Origin: M3 sp964637445
GTDB taxonomy: Bacteria; Bacteroidota; Bacteroidia; Bacteroidales; Muribaculaceae
Reading direction: 5' to 3'
NCBI GenBank assembly: GCA_964637445.1
Contig: CAZWWS010000074.1
Coordinates: 1 to 9,527, forward strand
Length of the DNA stretch: 9,527 bases
The translations under genes were made by a program, and so were the position numbers. Under the pieces are notes generated by a model. It was not told the origin of the DNA. It did not search any database and was given only the letters and a program-made list of their open reading frames with translations. Positions 1 to 5,798 of the stretch are shown here, piece by piece. Position 1 is the stretch's first letter; every line of letters begins with the position of its first letter.

Positions 1-51
1 AGCATCTGCCTTACAAGCAGAGGGTCGGCGGTTCGAATCCGTCAACGCCCA
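1..51 (+). tRNA. tRNA-Val(UAC), 5'-truncated by window edge
   Basis: This is the 3' two thirds of a valine tRNA. The anticodon loop reads CTTACAA between the stem halves TCTGC and GCAGA, giving anticodon UAC, which decodes GUA and related valine codons. A five-base variable loop, a T arm with TTCGAAT and the 3' acceptor strand AACGCCC plus discriminator A follow. The first 24 bases expected from the full copies downstream lie outside the window. The visible part is identical to the corresponding part of the next copy. CCA is not encoded directly after the discriminator (the next bases are CACC), so it must be added after transcription. Confidence 0.95.
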
Positions 52-88
52 CACCCCAAAATCCATGTTTCTGTCGCGATAGCAAATC

Positions 89-163
89 GGGCGTTTAGCT
101 CAGCTGGTTTAGAGCATCTGCCTTACAAGCAGAGGGTCGGCGGTTCGAATCCGTCAACGCCCA
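89..163 (+). tRNA. tRNA-Val(UAC)
   Basis: This is a complete 75-base cloverleaf. The acceptor stem GGGCGTT pairs with AACGCCC, the D stem GCTC with GAGC, and the anticodon stem TCTGC with GCAGA around CTTACAA (anticodon UAC, valine). The T stem GGCGG pairs with CCGTC (one G-U pair) around TTCGAAT, and the discriminator is A. It is the middle gene of a three-copy tandem array, 37 bases after the partial first copy and 23 bases before the third. The spacers are short and have no promoter box, so the array is probably transcribed as one precursor. It differs from the third copy only at one D-loop base (T110 against C208). Confidence 0.97.
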
Positions 164-186
164 CCGAATTTTTGAATACCCACTTT

Positions 187-261
187 GGGCGTTTAGCTCA
201 GCTGGTTCAGAGCATCTGCCTTACAAGCAGAGGGTCGGCGGTTCGAATCCGTCAACGCCCA
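187..261 (+). tRNA. tRNA-Val(UAC)
   Basis: This is a complete 75-base cloverleaf with the same stems and anticodon (UAC, valine) as the copy at 89-163. The only difference is a D-loop T to C substitution at position 208. It is the last gene of the array; a hairpin terminator begins 11 bases after its discriminator base. CCA is not encoded. The near identity of the copies suggests recent duplication or gene conversion and a dosage role for the main valine-decoding tRNA. Confidence 0.97.
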
Positions 262-272
262 CACCGAAAAGT

Positions 273-302
273 AGCCTCCTGATAGGGAGGCTTTCGTGTT
301 TT
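273..302 (+). terminator. Intrinsic terminator of the tRNA-Val array
   Basis: AGCCTCC (273-279) pairs perfectly with GGAGGCT (286-292) around a six-base loop, followed by a moderately T-rich tail TTCGTGTTTT. It begins just after the third tRNA on the same strand, as expected for the end of a tRNA operon. The tail is not a pure T run, so efficiency is uncertain. Confidence 0.8.
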
Positions 303-351
303 ATGGCGTCAGACCAATCGAGCCTTTTGGCACAGCGGATATCCATTAACT

Positions 352-499
352 ACCGAGCATTGGCTCGCTCGGCTCGCCAATACCCGGCTATTCAAAAAAA
401 CGATTGCTCCGCAATCCGCCTCTCAGGCGCTTATATTAATGCGCCCCTACACAAAAAATCTGTGTCCTTCTGTGAGCCCATCTTTCGGCTTTCATCTTT
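352..499. repeat. Structured dispersed intergenic repeat, copy A
   Basis: This block is clearly related to 4063-4215 in the same orientation. The exact shared stretches are an 18-base match (373-390 with 4085-4102), a 19-base match (399-417 with 4110-4128) and a 27-base match (432-458 with 4143-4169). Modules in plus-strand order are: a GC-rich segment with TTGGC/GCCAA inverted ends (360-380); a perfect hairpin GATTGC-TCC-GCAATC (402-416); a second hairpin GGCGC/GCGCC (426-430 with 441-445); an A run; two decamers (TCTGTGTCCT 459-468 and TCTGTGAGCC 469-478); and a CTTTCATCTTTC-like tail. No convincing protein is encoded: the small open frame through it has no recognisable domain and consists of repeat sequence. 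It lies in the convergent gap between the tRNA array and the pseudouridine synthase gene. Confidence 0.85.
394..416 (-). terminator. Terminator-like hairpin plus T run inside repeat copy A
   Basis: Read on the minus strand, the perfect hairpin GATTGC-GGA-GCAATC (416 down to 402) is followed by G and then seven T residues (400 down to 394), the form of an intrinsic terminator. The stem is only six base pairs and half A/T, so it would be weak to moderate. It lies downstream of the minus-strand pseudouridine synthase gene, beyond the long hairpin at 603-635, and could act as a second stop. The terminator role is inferred from form only. Confidence 0.45.
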
Positions 500-602
500 C
501 ATCTTCTTATCGAACTTTTTCCTCGCTCATTCGTTATATTAGTACATAGCAAAAATTACTTTTTCCATTGCAAGAATTGTGATAATGATTGGTTTATTAC
601 AG

Positions 603-635
603 AGCGGGAGGACGCCGTGACGGCATCCTCCCGCT
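603..635. terminator. Long perfect hairpin between convergent tRNA array and rlu gene
   Basis: AGCGGGAGGA (603-612) pairs perfectly with TCCTCCCGCT (626-635). After one C/A mismatch the stem continues as GCCG/CGGC (614-617 with 621-624) around a TGA loop. It begins 24 bases past the stop codon of the minus-strand pseudouridine synthase gene and lies in a convergent intergenic region, so it probably stops or stabilises transcripts from both directions. Neither side has a clear T run (minus side CTGTAATAAACC, plus side TGCAGTATATTT), which is unusual for a classical intrinsic terminator. A 3'-end protecting stem is therefore an alternative. Confidence 0.7.
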
Positions 636-658
636 TGCAGTATATTTACTCGCCCACC

Positions 659-1579
659 CTACTTCACCATCGAGGCAAAGCTCGCCGGGATAGGTGTCGA
701 GAAATTCATCTCCTTGCGCGTGATCGGATGCACAAATCTGAGCGTCTGCGCATGCAACGCCAAGCGATGTATCGGGCTCGTCTTAGCGCCATACTTGCGG
801 TCGCCGGCTATCGGATGACCTAAGTCCTTGCAGTGTACGCGGATCTGATTCTTGCGACCCGTGTCAAGCTCCACTTCGAGCATCGTGTAGCCATTGCGGC
901 TGCGCAGTGTCTTGTAGCGCGTAACGGCGAGTTGGCCCTCCTCGGGATTTTCCGTCGAATACACCTCAAACTGCGATGTCTCAGCCAGATAGCTTCGTAT
1001 CGTACCTTCCGGTTCTTCCACTTTGCCCTCCACCACGGCAAGATACTTGCGATTGAGCACCATATTGTTCCAATTGTGCTGCATAGCCTCCTTTGCCTCT
1101 ATCGTCTTGGCAAACATCATCAGCCCCGACGTGTGTTGGTCAAGTCGGTGCACGATAAATATCTTGTTTCGCGGATCTTTCCACTTCAGATAGTCGCGCA
1201 TTATCGAGTAGGCCGTACCTTCCTTGACGCGGTCGGTGCCCATCGACAGCAAGCCATAGCCCTTGTTGACCACAAGGATGTCGTCGTCCTCATACACCAA
1301 CTGTATCCGCCGGTTGTAGAACACTCTGAACTCGCGAGTGAAGTTCACCTTCACCACATCGCCGGGCTTCAGCTCGGTGTCAAACTGCGACGTCGGCACC
1401 TCATTCACTGCCACCTGCTTATGCTTGAGCATCTCTTTTATCGTTGTGCGCTTCTGCTCCGTAAGGCTCTCGATCAGAAACGGCAACAGCGTCGTCTCTC
1501 CTTGGGGGAGATACGCCTTTATCACATCAGGACGATAGCGACGCGCTTCGTCGGCATTCTTCGGTTTGCGATGATTCAT
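659..1579 (-). CDS. RluA-family RNA pseudouridine synthase
   Basis: The 306-residue cytoplasmic enzyme is predicted to isomerise uridine to pseudouridine in rRNA or tRNA. An S4-like RNA-binding region spans about residues 30-80 (LLPFLIESL, then IKEMLKHKQVAVNE, then LKPGDVV). The RluA-type catalytic domain runs from about 92 to 300. It carries the family signature HRLDQHTSGL at 144-153 with catalytic Asp147, and the conserved GRKNQIRVHCKDLGHPIAGD at 241-260. Length and domain order match the RluC/RluD group, but the target uridine cannot be assigned from sequence alone, so no symbol is given. The start lies 17 bases after the topA stop on the same strand, and no promoter box or terminator fits in that gap, so the gene is probably co-transcribed with topA. 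It ends in TAG, 24 bases before a long hairpin. Confidence 0.93.
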   Translation of the reverse strand: MNHRKPKNADEARRYRPDVIKAYLPQGETTLLPFLIESLTEQKRTTIKEMLKHKQVAVNEVPTSQFDTELKPGDVVKVNFTREFRVFYNRRIQLVYEDDDILVVNKGYGLLSMGTDRVKEGTAYSIMRDYLKWKDPRNKIFIVHRLDQHTSGLMMFAKTIEAKEAMQHNWNNMVLNRKYLAVVEGKVEEPEGTIRSYLAETSQFEVYSTENPEEGQLAVTRYKTLRSRNGYTMLEVELDTGRKNQIRVHCKDLGHPIAGDRKYGAKTSPIHRLALHAQTLRFVHPITRKEMNFSTPIPASFASMVK

Positions 1580-1596
1580 CTTTATTATTATTCTTC

Positions 1597-3924
1597 TTAT
1601 TTTTTGCGCACCACGCGGCGAGTTGTTTTCTTCGGTTTTGCATCTTGGTCGGCTATGATTTCCCTACACTCTTCGAGCGTCAGCGCCGACGGGTCGGCCA
1701 CGCTCTTAGGTATCTTATAGTTCGACTTCTTATAGGCGATATACACCCCATAGCGACCGTTGAGTATGCTCAATTCCGGCTCCTCGTCAAACGTCTTAAT
1801 CACTTTCTTAGTCTCGGCATTGCGCTTCTCCACTATCAGCGCCTCTGCCTCTGCCAGAGTGATGGCAGCCGGTGCTATATCGGCCGGTATCGACACAAAC
1901 TTGCCGTCGTGCTTCACATAGGGGCCGAAGCGACCGATTGCCACCGTCACCTCTGCACCCTCAAACTCGCCGAGCACACGCGGAAATTCAAACAATTTCA
2001 GCGCCTCTTCGAGCGTGATCGTCGCCACCGATTGACCCTTAAGTAGCGATGCAAATTGTGGTTTCTCATCGCCGTCGCCTTCACCCACTTGCACCAATGG
2101 GCCGAAACGACCGATTTTCACCGACACTCGCTTACCGGTCGCAGGATCGGTGCCCAATATTCGCTCTCCCACCTTGTGTTCAAGACGCATATTCATCGCC
2201 TTGTCCACATCGGGGTGGAATATATCGTAGAACGAGCGGATCTCGCTCTCCCACTCCATTTTACCCTCGGCTATTTCGTCAAACTTCTCTTCCACATTGG
2301 CGGTGAAATTATAGTCTAATATCGCCGGGAAATACGATGTCAGGAATTCATTCACTACCGTTCCGGTGTCGGTCGGTATCAGCTTGCCTTTCTCAGCTCC
2401 GGTGGTTTCGGTTTTGACCTTCGATGAGATCTTGCCGCCCTTGAGTGTGAGTGCGGTATACTGACGCTTCACGCCCTCTTTCTCGCCACGCTCCACATAC
2501 TCTCGCTGCTGAATCGTTGAAATCGTGGTTGCATAAGTGGCCGGACGGCCTATACCAAGTTCCTCCATCTTCTTTACGAGCGTAGCCTCGGTGTAGCGTG
2601 GCGGCTGCTGAGTGAACCGCTCTGTCGCAATGATGTCGTGCGCAGTCAACACATCGCCGGTGGTCATCACCGGAAGCAATCCGGTCGACTCATCTGCAGC
2701 CTCATCGTCACGTCCTTCGATATACACTTTCAAGAAGCCGTCAAACTTTATCACCTCGCCCGTAGCCACAAATCGCTCTTTGAGGCTCGATGGCTCGATT
2801 TCCACCGTAGTTTTCTCCATCACGGCATCGGCCATCTGCGACGCGATCGTGCGCTTCCATATCAGCGTATAGAGGCGCTTCTCTTGCGACGTACCCTCTA
2901 TCGTGTGATTGCTTATATAAGTCGGGCGGATAGCTTCGTGAGCCTCTTGAGCGCCCTTCGACGAGGTGTGATATTGTCTCACTTTCAAATATTCCTCACC
3001 TATTTGGTTCTTGATTTCTTCCGAGATTGTACCGATGGCAAGCGACGAGAGATTCACTGAGTCTGTACGCATATAGGTGATATATCCCGCTTCATAGAGG
3101 CGCTGTGCCACCATCATCGTCTGCGACACCGAGAAGCCGAGTTTTCGTGATGCCTCTTGCTGCAAGGTCGATGTGGTAAATGGCGGAGCCGGCGACTTCT
3201 TCACCGGCTTCACTGTCACCTCTCCCACCTTATAGGTAGCGCCGATACAGCTCTCAAGCAGTCGGCGAGCCGCAGCCTCATCGCTCAATCGTTTAGCAAG
3301 CTCAGCTTTCACCGAGTGATTGTCGGCAGTCTCAAACGTGCCGGTCACTCTATAATAGTTTTCACTTACAAAGTTCTTGATTTCCTCCTCACGCTCCACA
3401 ATCAGTCGCAATGCCACCGACTGCACACGTCCGGCCGACAGTGCCGGCTTGATTTTCTTCCACAACACCGGCGAAAGCTCAAAACCCACTATGCGGTCGA
3501 GCACACGGCGAGCCTGCTGCGCGTCGACACGGTTCATGTCGATGTCGCGAGGATTCTCTATCGCATTAAGTATCGCGCTCTTAGTGATTTCGTGAAACAC
3601 GATGCGCTTCGTCTGCTCAGGTTTCAGCCCGAGCTCCTCATACAAGTGCCATGCTATTGCCTCCCCCTCGCGGTCCTCATCGGATGCGAGCCACACCGTC
3701 TCGGCGCTCTTTGCCAGTTTCTTCAGCTCACTCACAAGAGCTTTCTTATCATCCGGTATCTCATAGATAGGGGCAAATCCATGGTCTATGTCGATGCTGA
3801 AACTCTTCTTCTTCAAGTCGCGAATATGTCCGTAACTCGACATCACTTTATAATCCTTTCCGAGAAACTTTTCTATCGTCTTAGCCTTGGCCGGAGACTC
3901 TACTATGACCAGATTTTTCAACAT
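1597..3924 (-). CDS. topA: DNA topoisomerase I (type IA)
   Basis: The 775-residue enzyme relaxes negative supercoils by cutting one strand through a 5'-phosphotyrosine link. The N-terminal Toprim domain is plain: LVIVESPAKAKTIEKFLG with Glu9, and SDEDREGEA with the metal-binding acidic triad Asp82, Asp84 and Glu86. The core follows with HEIT (111-114), LSAGRVQSVALRL (162-174) and YITYMRTDSV (281-290), where Tyr284 is the expected nucleophile. The C-terminus (about 590-760) holds repeats of the topoisomerase C-terminal type, marked by GRFGPLVQ, GRFGPYVK and GRYGVYIA, and ends in a lysine/arginine-rich tail. No Cys4 zinc ribbons are present, unlike the E. coli enzyme; this is an expected variant in several phyla. 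It heads a likely operon with the downstream pseudouridine synthase. A TACCTTTG box 33 bases upstream of the ATG supports the start. Confidence 0.98.
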   Translation of the reverse strand: MLKNLVIVESPAKAKTIEKFLGKDYKVMSSYGHIRDLKKKSFSIDIDHGFAPIYEIPDDKKALVSELKKLAKSAETVWLASDEDREGEAIAWHLYEELGLKPEQTKRIVFHEITKSAILNAIENPRDIDMNRVDAQQARRVLDRIVGFELSPVLWKKIKPALSAGRVQSVALRLIVEREEEIKNFVSENYYRVTGTFETADNHSVKAELAKRLSDEAAARRLLESCIGATYKVGEVTVKPVKKSPAPPFTTSTLQQEASRKLGFSVSQTMMVAQRLYEAGYITYMRTDSVNLSSLAIGTISEEIKNQIGEEYLKVRQYHTSSKGAQEAHEAIRPTYISNHTIEGTSQEKRLYTLIWKRTIASQMADAVMEKTTVEIEPSSLKERFVATGEVIKFDGFLKVYIEGRDDEAADESTGLLPVMTTGDVLTAHDIIATERFTQQPPRYTEATLVKKMEELGIGRPATYATTISTIQQREYVERGEKEGVKRQYTALTLKGGKISSKVKTETTGAEKGKLIPTDTGTVVNEFLTSYFPAILDYNFTANVEEKFDEIAEGKMEWESEIRSFYDIFHPDVDKAMNMRLEHKVGERILGTDPATGKRVSVKIGRFGPLVQVGEGDGDEKPQFASLLKGQSVATITLEEALKLFEFPRVLGEFEGAEVTVAIGRFGPYVKHDGKFVSIPADIAPAAITLAEAEALIVEKRNAETKKVIKTFDEEPELSILNGRYGVYIAYKKSNYKIPKSVADPSALTLEECREIIADQDAKPKKTTRRVVRKK

Positions 3925-3956
3925 GACAATTTCTTATTTTTTTGATTTTCGAGCGA

Positions 3957-3964
3957 CAAAGGTA
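3957..3964 (-). promoter_or_regulatory. Bacteroidetes -7 box of topA-rlu operon
   Basis: On the minus strand the sequence reads TACCTTTG, a full match to the Bacteroidetes -7 consensus TAnnTTTG. It lies 32 bases upstream of the topA ATG, which gives a leader of about 25-30 bases. No TTTG is found 19-21 bases further upstream, so the -33 element is poor or absent. Confidence 0.65.
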
Positions 3965-4062
3965 GAAAAAAATATCCAAACTTCACTCCTATTTTTCTTT
4001 TCCTTTTTTCAATCCACTCCTTATTAATATATACTATATTAATAGAAAAATCCCATCCACCT

Positions 4063-4215
4063 AACCGGACATAGGCTCGCTCAACTCGCCAATACCCGGC
4101 TACTAAATAAACGATTGCTCCGCAATCCTCTCCTCAGGCGCATATATTAATGCGCCCCTACACAAAAAAATCCGTGATATTCCGTGCCCTTCAGTGAGCC
4201 CCTCTTTCATCTTTC
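4063..4215. repeat. Structured dispersed intergenic repeat, copy B
   Basis: This is the second long copy of the repeat at 352-499, in the same orientation, about 3.7 kb away. It keeps the module order: a CTCGCCAATACCCGGCTA segment (4085-4102); a perfect hairpin GATTGC-TCC-GCAATC (4113-4127); a second hairpin GGCGCAT/ATGCGCC (4137-4143 with 4150-4156), two base pairs longer than an uninterrupted stem in copy A; an A run; three decamers (TCCGTGATAT, TCCGTGCCCT, TCAGTGAGCC, 4171-4200); and a CTCTTTCATCTTTC tail. It fills the space between the PCMD protein gene and the topA promoter. The rest of the 304-base gap (3965-4062) is A/T-rich with nothing else I recognise. Confidence 0.85.
4103..4127 (-). 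terminator. Terminator-like hairpin inside repeat copy B
   Basis: Read on the minus strand, GATTGC-GGA-GCAATC (4127 down to 4113) is followed by GTTTATTTAG, a T-rich tail broken by A. It lies about 100 bases past the stop of the minus-strand PCMD gene and upstream of topA, so it could separate the two transcription units. It is weaker than the equivalent in copy A because the T run is interrupted. Confidence 0.35.
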
Positions 4216-4228
4216 CTCTCTCCTCTCG

Positions 4229-5185
4229 TCAGTACACCAACGCCATATTGTCGACCCACAGCGTCATACCTACTGTGCCCACAAATGCCGTGCCGCAACC
4301 GCTCGACGCCATCACAAGCATGTGAGTCGGCGTAGCTGTGGCCTCGTCCCAGCCTACCTCCTCCACCGGCACCATCTTCCCCTTACTGTTGCGAGCATAG
4401 TAAGCCCGCTCGCCACTGAGCAGACCCATATAGTCACGATATTCGGCGCGACTCCTGATGTCGCCATACATCACCGCTATCCGATGACCGTTCACCCAGC
4501 CCGATGTCGACCGGCTGTAGCGTTCACGCCCTGTGCCTACACGCTTGGCATAGATCTTTCCATCCTTATCCTCCCAGCGTCGTTGCAAGATTATATACAC
4601 CTCAGCATTGTCGCGACCGGCAAGCATCTTTTTGCTGCCGAAGCCACTCGAATAGATACGGCTATCCTCTGCCGGCACATCAACTCGATAGTCAAACTGC
4701 AGCGCCGTAGGGCGCTTCGTGAATGCCACACCCATCTCCATCTTGCTATACGGACTCTTCGAACTCCTTATCGGCTCCTGCATCTCGCCCAAGAATATCG
4801 AGCCGGACACGAGCACCTCCATATTTATTAACCCGAGCACCTTGCATTCCTCCAATATCGTCGACATCTTGCAGCAGCGACCGCCTCCGGCTCTGACATC
4901 GGGAAACACCGCATTGCTACACTTCGTCACGCCCATCACCTTAGCCATCACATTCGACGACCCCCACGGCGAGCCGCCCATATTTCGATAAGCCTCATCG
5001 CCGGTGATAGTCTTCGTCGGTGCTATTGCATACACCTGTTTCGTCTTGCCACCTATCACTCGCGACTCCTCTATATTGCGAGTCACCCACTGCTCCATAT
5101 CCCCAAACGGGATCTTCTCAACCGTCTCAGCAGCAGCAGCCAGCCATAGCAGCACCATCACGCCATAACAATAAAACCTCTTCAT
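4229..5185 (-). CDS. Secreted PCMD-domain protein (putative carbohydrate metabolism domain)
   Basis: The 318-residue protein begins with a signal peptide (MKRFYCYGVMVLLWLAAAAE; a basic start, a hydrophobic core and an alanine-rich cleavage region), so it is exported. The remainder resembles the PCMD family of Bacteroidetes: a GGSPWGSSNV segment near 70-78, FTKRPTALQFDYRVD at 165-179, HRIAVMYGD at 234-242 and the C-terminal ASSGCGTAFVGTVG...LWVDNMALVY, which matches the family's usual ending. PCMD proteins are thought to be surface carbohydrate-associated, but no reaction is established. Five cysteines remain after the signal peptide (89, 104, 105, 114, 297) and could form disulfides. An earlier in-frame ATG at 5221 exists, but the TAATTTTG promoter box falls after it, which favours the start used here. 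The family call rests on pattern memory without a search. Confidence 0.72.
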   Translation of the reverse strand: MKRFYCYGVMVLLWLAAAAETVEKIPFGDMEQWVTRNIEESRVIGGKTKQVYAIAPTKTITGDEAYRNMGGSPWGSSNVMAKVMGVTKCSNAVFPDVRAGGGRCCKMSTILEECKVLGLINMEVLVSGSIFLGEMQEPIRSSKSPYSKMEMGVAFTKRPTALQFDYRVDVPAEDSRIYSSGFGSKKMLAGRDNAEVYIILQRRWEDKDGKIYAKRVGTGRERYSRSTSGWVNGHRIAVMYGDIRSRAEYRDYMGLLSGERAYYARNSKGKMVPVEEVGWDEATATPTHMLVMASSGCGTAFVGTVGMTLWVDNMALVY

Positions 5186-5208
5186 AGTCTCTAAACAATT
5201 TTCGCCAA

Positions 5209-5216
5209 CAAAATTA
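5209..5216 (-). promoter_or_regulatory. -7 box of PCMD protein gene
   Basis: The minus strand reads TAATTTTG, a full match to TAnnTTTG, 23 bases upstream of the ATG at 5185. It decides the start, because an upstream in-frame ATG at 5221 would lie before the transcription start. No TTTG at the -33 spacing is visible. Confidence 0.6.
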
Positions 5217-5306
5217 CTCAAAAAAATTTATTCTCTCCCCATCGACACTATAAAACCCATCCCCCGGCCATCCGTCAAGCCACCCTTACTTATGTTCTTA
5301 TGTCTC

Positions 5307-5358
5307 AAAAAAATCCGTGATATTCTGTGTCCTTCCGTGAAATCTGTGAGATTTTTTT
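5307..5358. repeat. Short repeat copy C: A run plus four decamers
   Basis: This block shares 19 identical bases with copy B (5307-5325 with 4164-4182): seven A residues followed by TCCGTGATATTC. Four units of a decamer follow: TCCGTGATAT, TCTGTGTCCT, TCCGTGAAA (one base short) and TCTGTGAGAT. The block is bounded by AAAAAAATC (5307-5315) and its complement GATTTTTTT (5350-5358), so the whole can fold back on itself. It lacks the two GC-rich hairpins of copies A and B. It lies between the divergent promoters of the PCMD gene and the M15 peptidase gene, about 45 bases upstream of the latter's -7 box. Confidence 0.7.
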
Positions 5359-5402
5359 GCCTAATGTGACATAATGACATAATACCACCCTGTTTTTCGT
5401 TG

Positions 5403-5410
5403 TAACTTTG
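5403..5410 (+). promoter_or_regulatory. -7 box of M15 peptidase gene
   Basis: TAACTTTG matches the Bacteroidetes -7 consensus and lies 31 bases before the ATG at 5442. No clear TTTG is present at the -33 spacing. The leader is short and A/T-rich. Confidence 0.6.
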
Positions 5411-5441
5411 CAGCAGAATTACAAATTTAACCTTTATCATT

Positions 5442-5798
5442 ATGAAACATTTTACAATTACAGAACTCACACGCAGTCGCACAGCGCAGCGACTCAACAT
5501 CCCCAACATCCCCTCTCCGCAGGCCGTCGACAATCTCCACCGCCTCGTAGAGCAAACTCTCGACCCGGCACGACAGCTCCTCGGCATGCCCATCATCGTC
5601 AACAGCGGATACCGATCGCCACGGCTCAACAAGGCCGTAGGCGGAGCACCACGCTCCTACCATCTGCAAGGGCGCGCCGCCGACATCACTGCCGGCACTA
5701 TCGACGACAATCGTCGACTATTCAAAATTTTGTCTAACCTTTCACACACCGAACTGATATGGGAACAAAACGGCGCATGGATACACGTAGCACTTTAA
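5442..5798 (+). CDS. M15-type D-Ala-D-Ala carboxypeptidase-like metallopeptidase
   Basis: The 118-residue protein corresponds to the small single-domain M15 (Peptidase_M15_3-like) group, predicted zinc enzymes that cut peptidoglycan peptides. It begins FTITELTRS, has NSGYRSPRLNKAVGG at 54-68 (Arg58 is the expected substrate-binding arginine) and the zinc motif SYHLQGRAAD, with His74 and Asp81 as ligands. It ends with ELIWE and WIHVAL, where His115 is the third ligand. All the key residues are present, so it looks active. There is no signal peptide; such proteins are common in Bacteroidales phages and mobile elements as lysis or wall-remodelling enzymes. No phage genes are visible around it, so it may be a domesticated or stranded cargo gene. 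Its TAA stop overlaps the stop of the convergent antiporter gene. Confidence 0.88.
   Translation: MKHFTITELTRSRTAQRLNIPNIPSPQAVDNLHRLVEQTLDPARQLLGMPIIVNSGYRSPRLNKAVGGAPRSYHLQGRAADITAGTIDDNRRLFKILSNLSHTELIWEQNGAWIHVAL

Noticed and set aside
1..261. Regular repeats resembling a CRISPR array
   Set aside because: The repeated units fold as 75-base cloverleaf tRNA-Val genes with short unequal spacers; there are no cas genes.
303..542. 79-residue plus-strand open frame after the tRNA array
   Set aside because: It starts inside the terminator tail and runs through repeat copy A. The protein shows no domain, and copy B does not keep the frame, so it is chance.
833..1720. 295-residue plus-strand open frame opposite the pseudouridine synthase gene
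   Set aside because: It is the antisense shadow of a clearly conserved enzyme, rich in His, Arg and Leu from antisense codon bias, and it has no promoter box or recognisable domain.
5186..5221. Upstream ATG start for the PCMD protein
   Set aside because: The TAATTTTG -7 box lies downstream of that ATG, and the extension would place 12 extra residues before an otherwise normal signal peptide.
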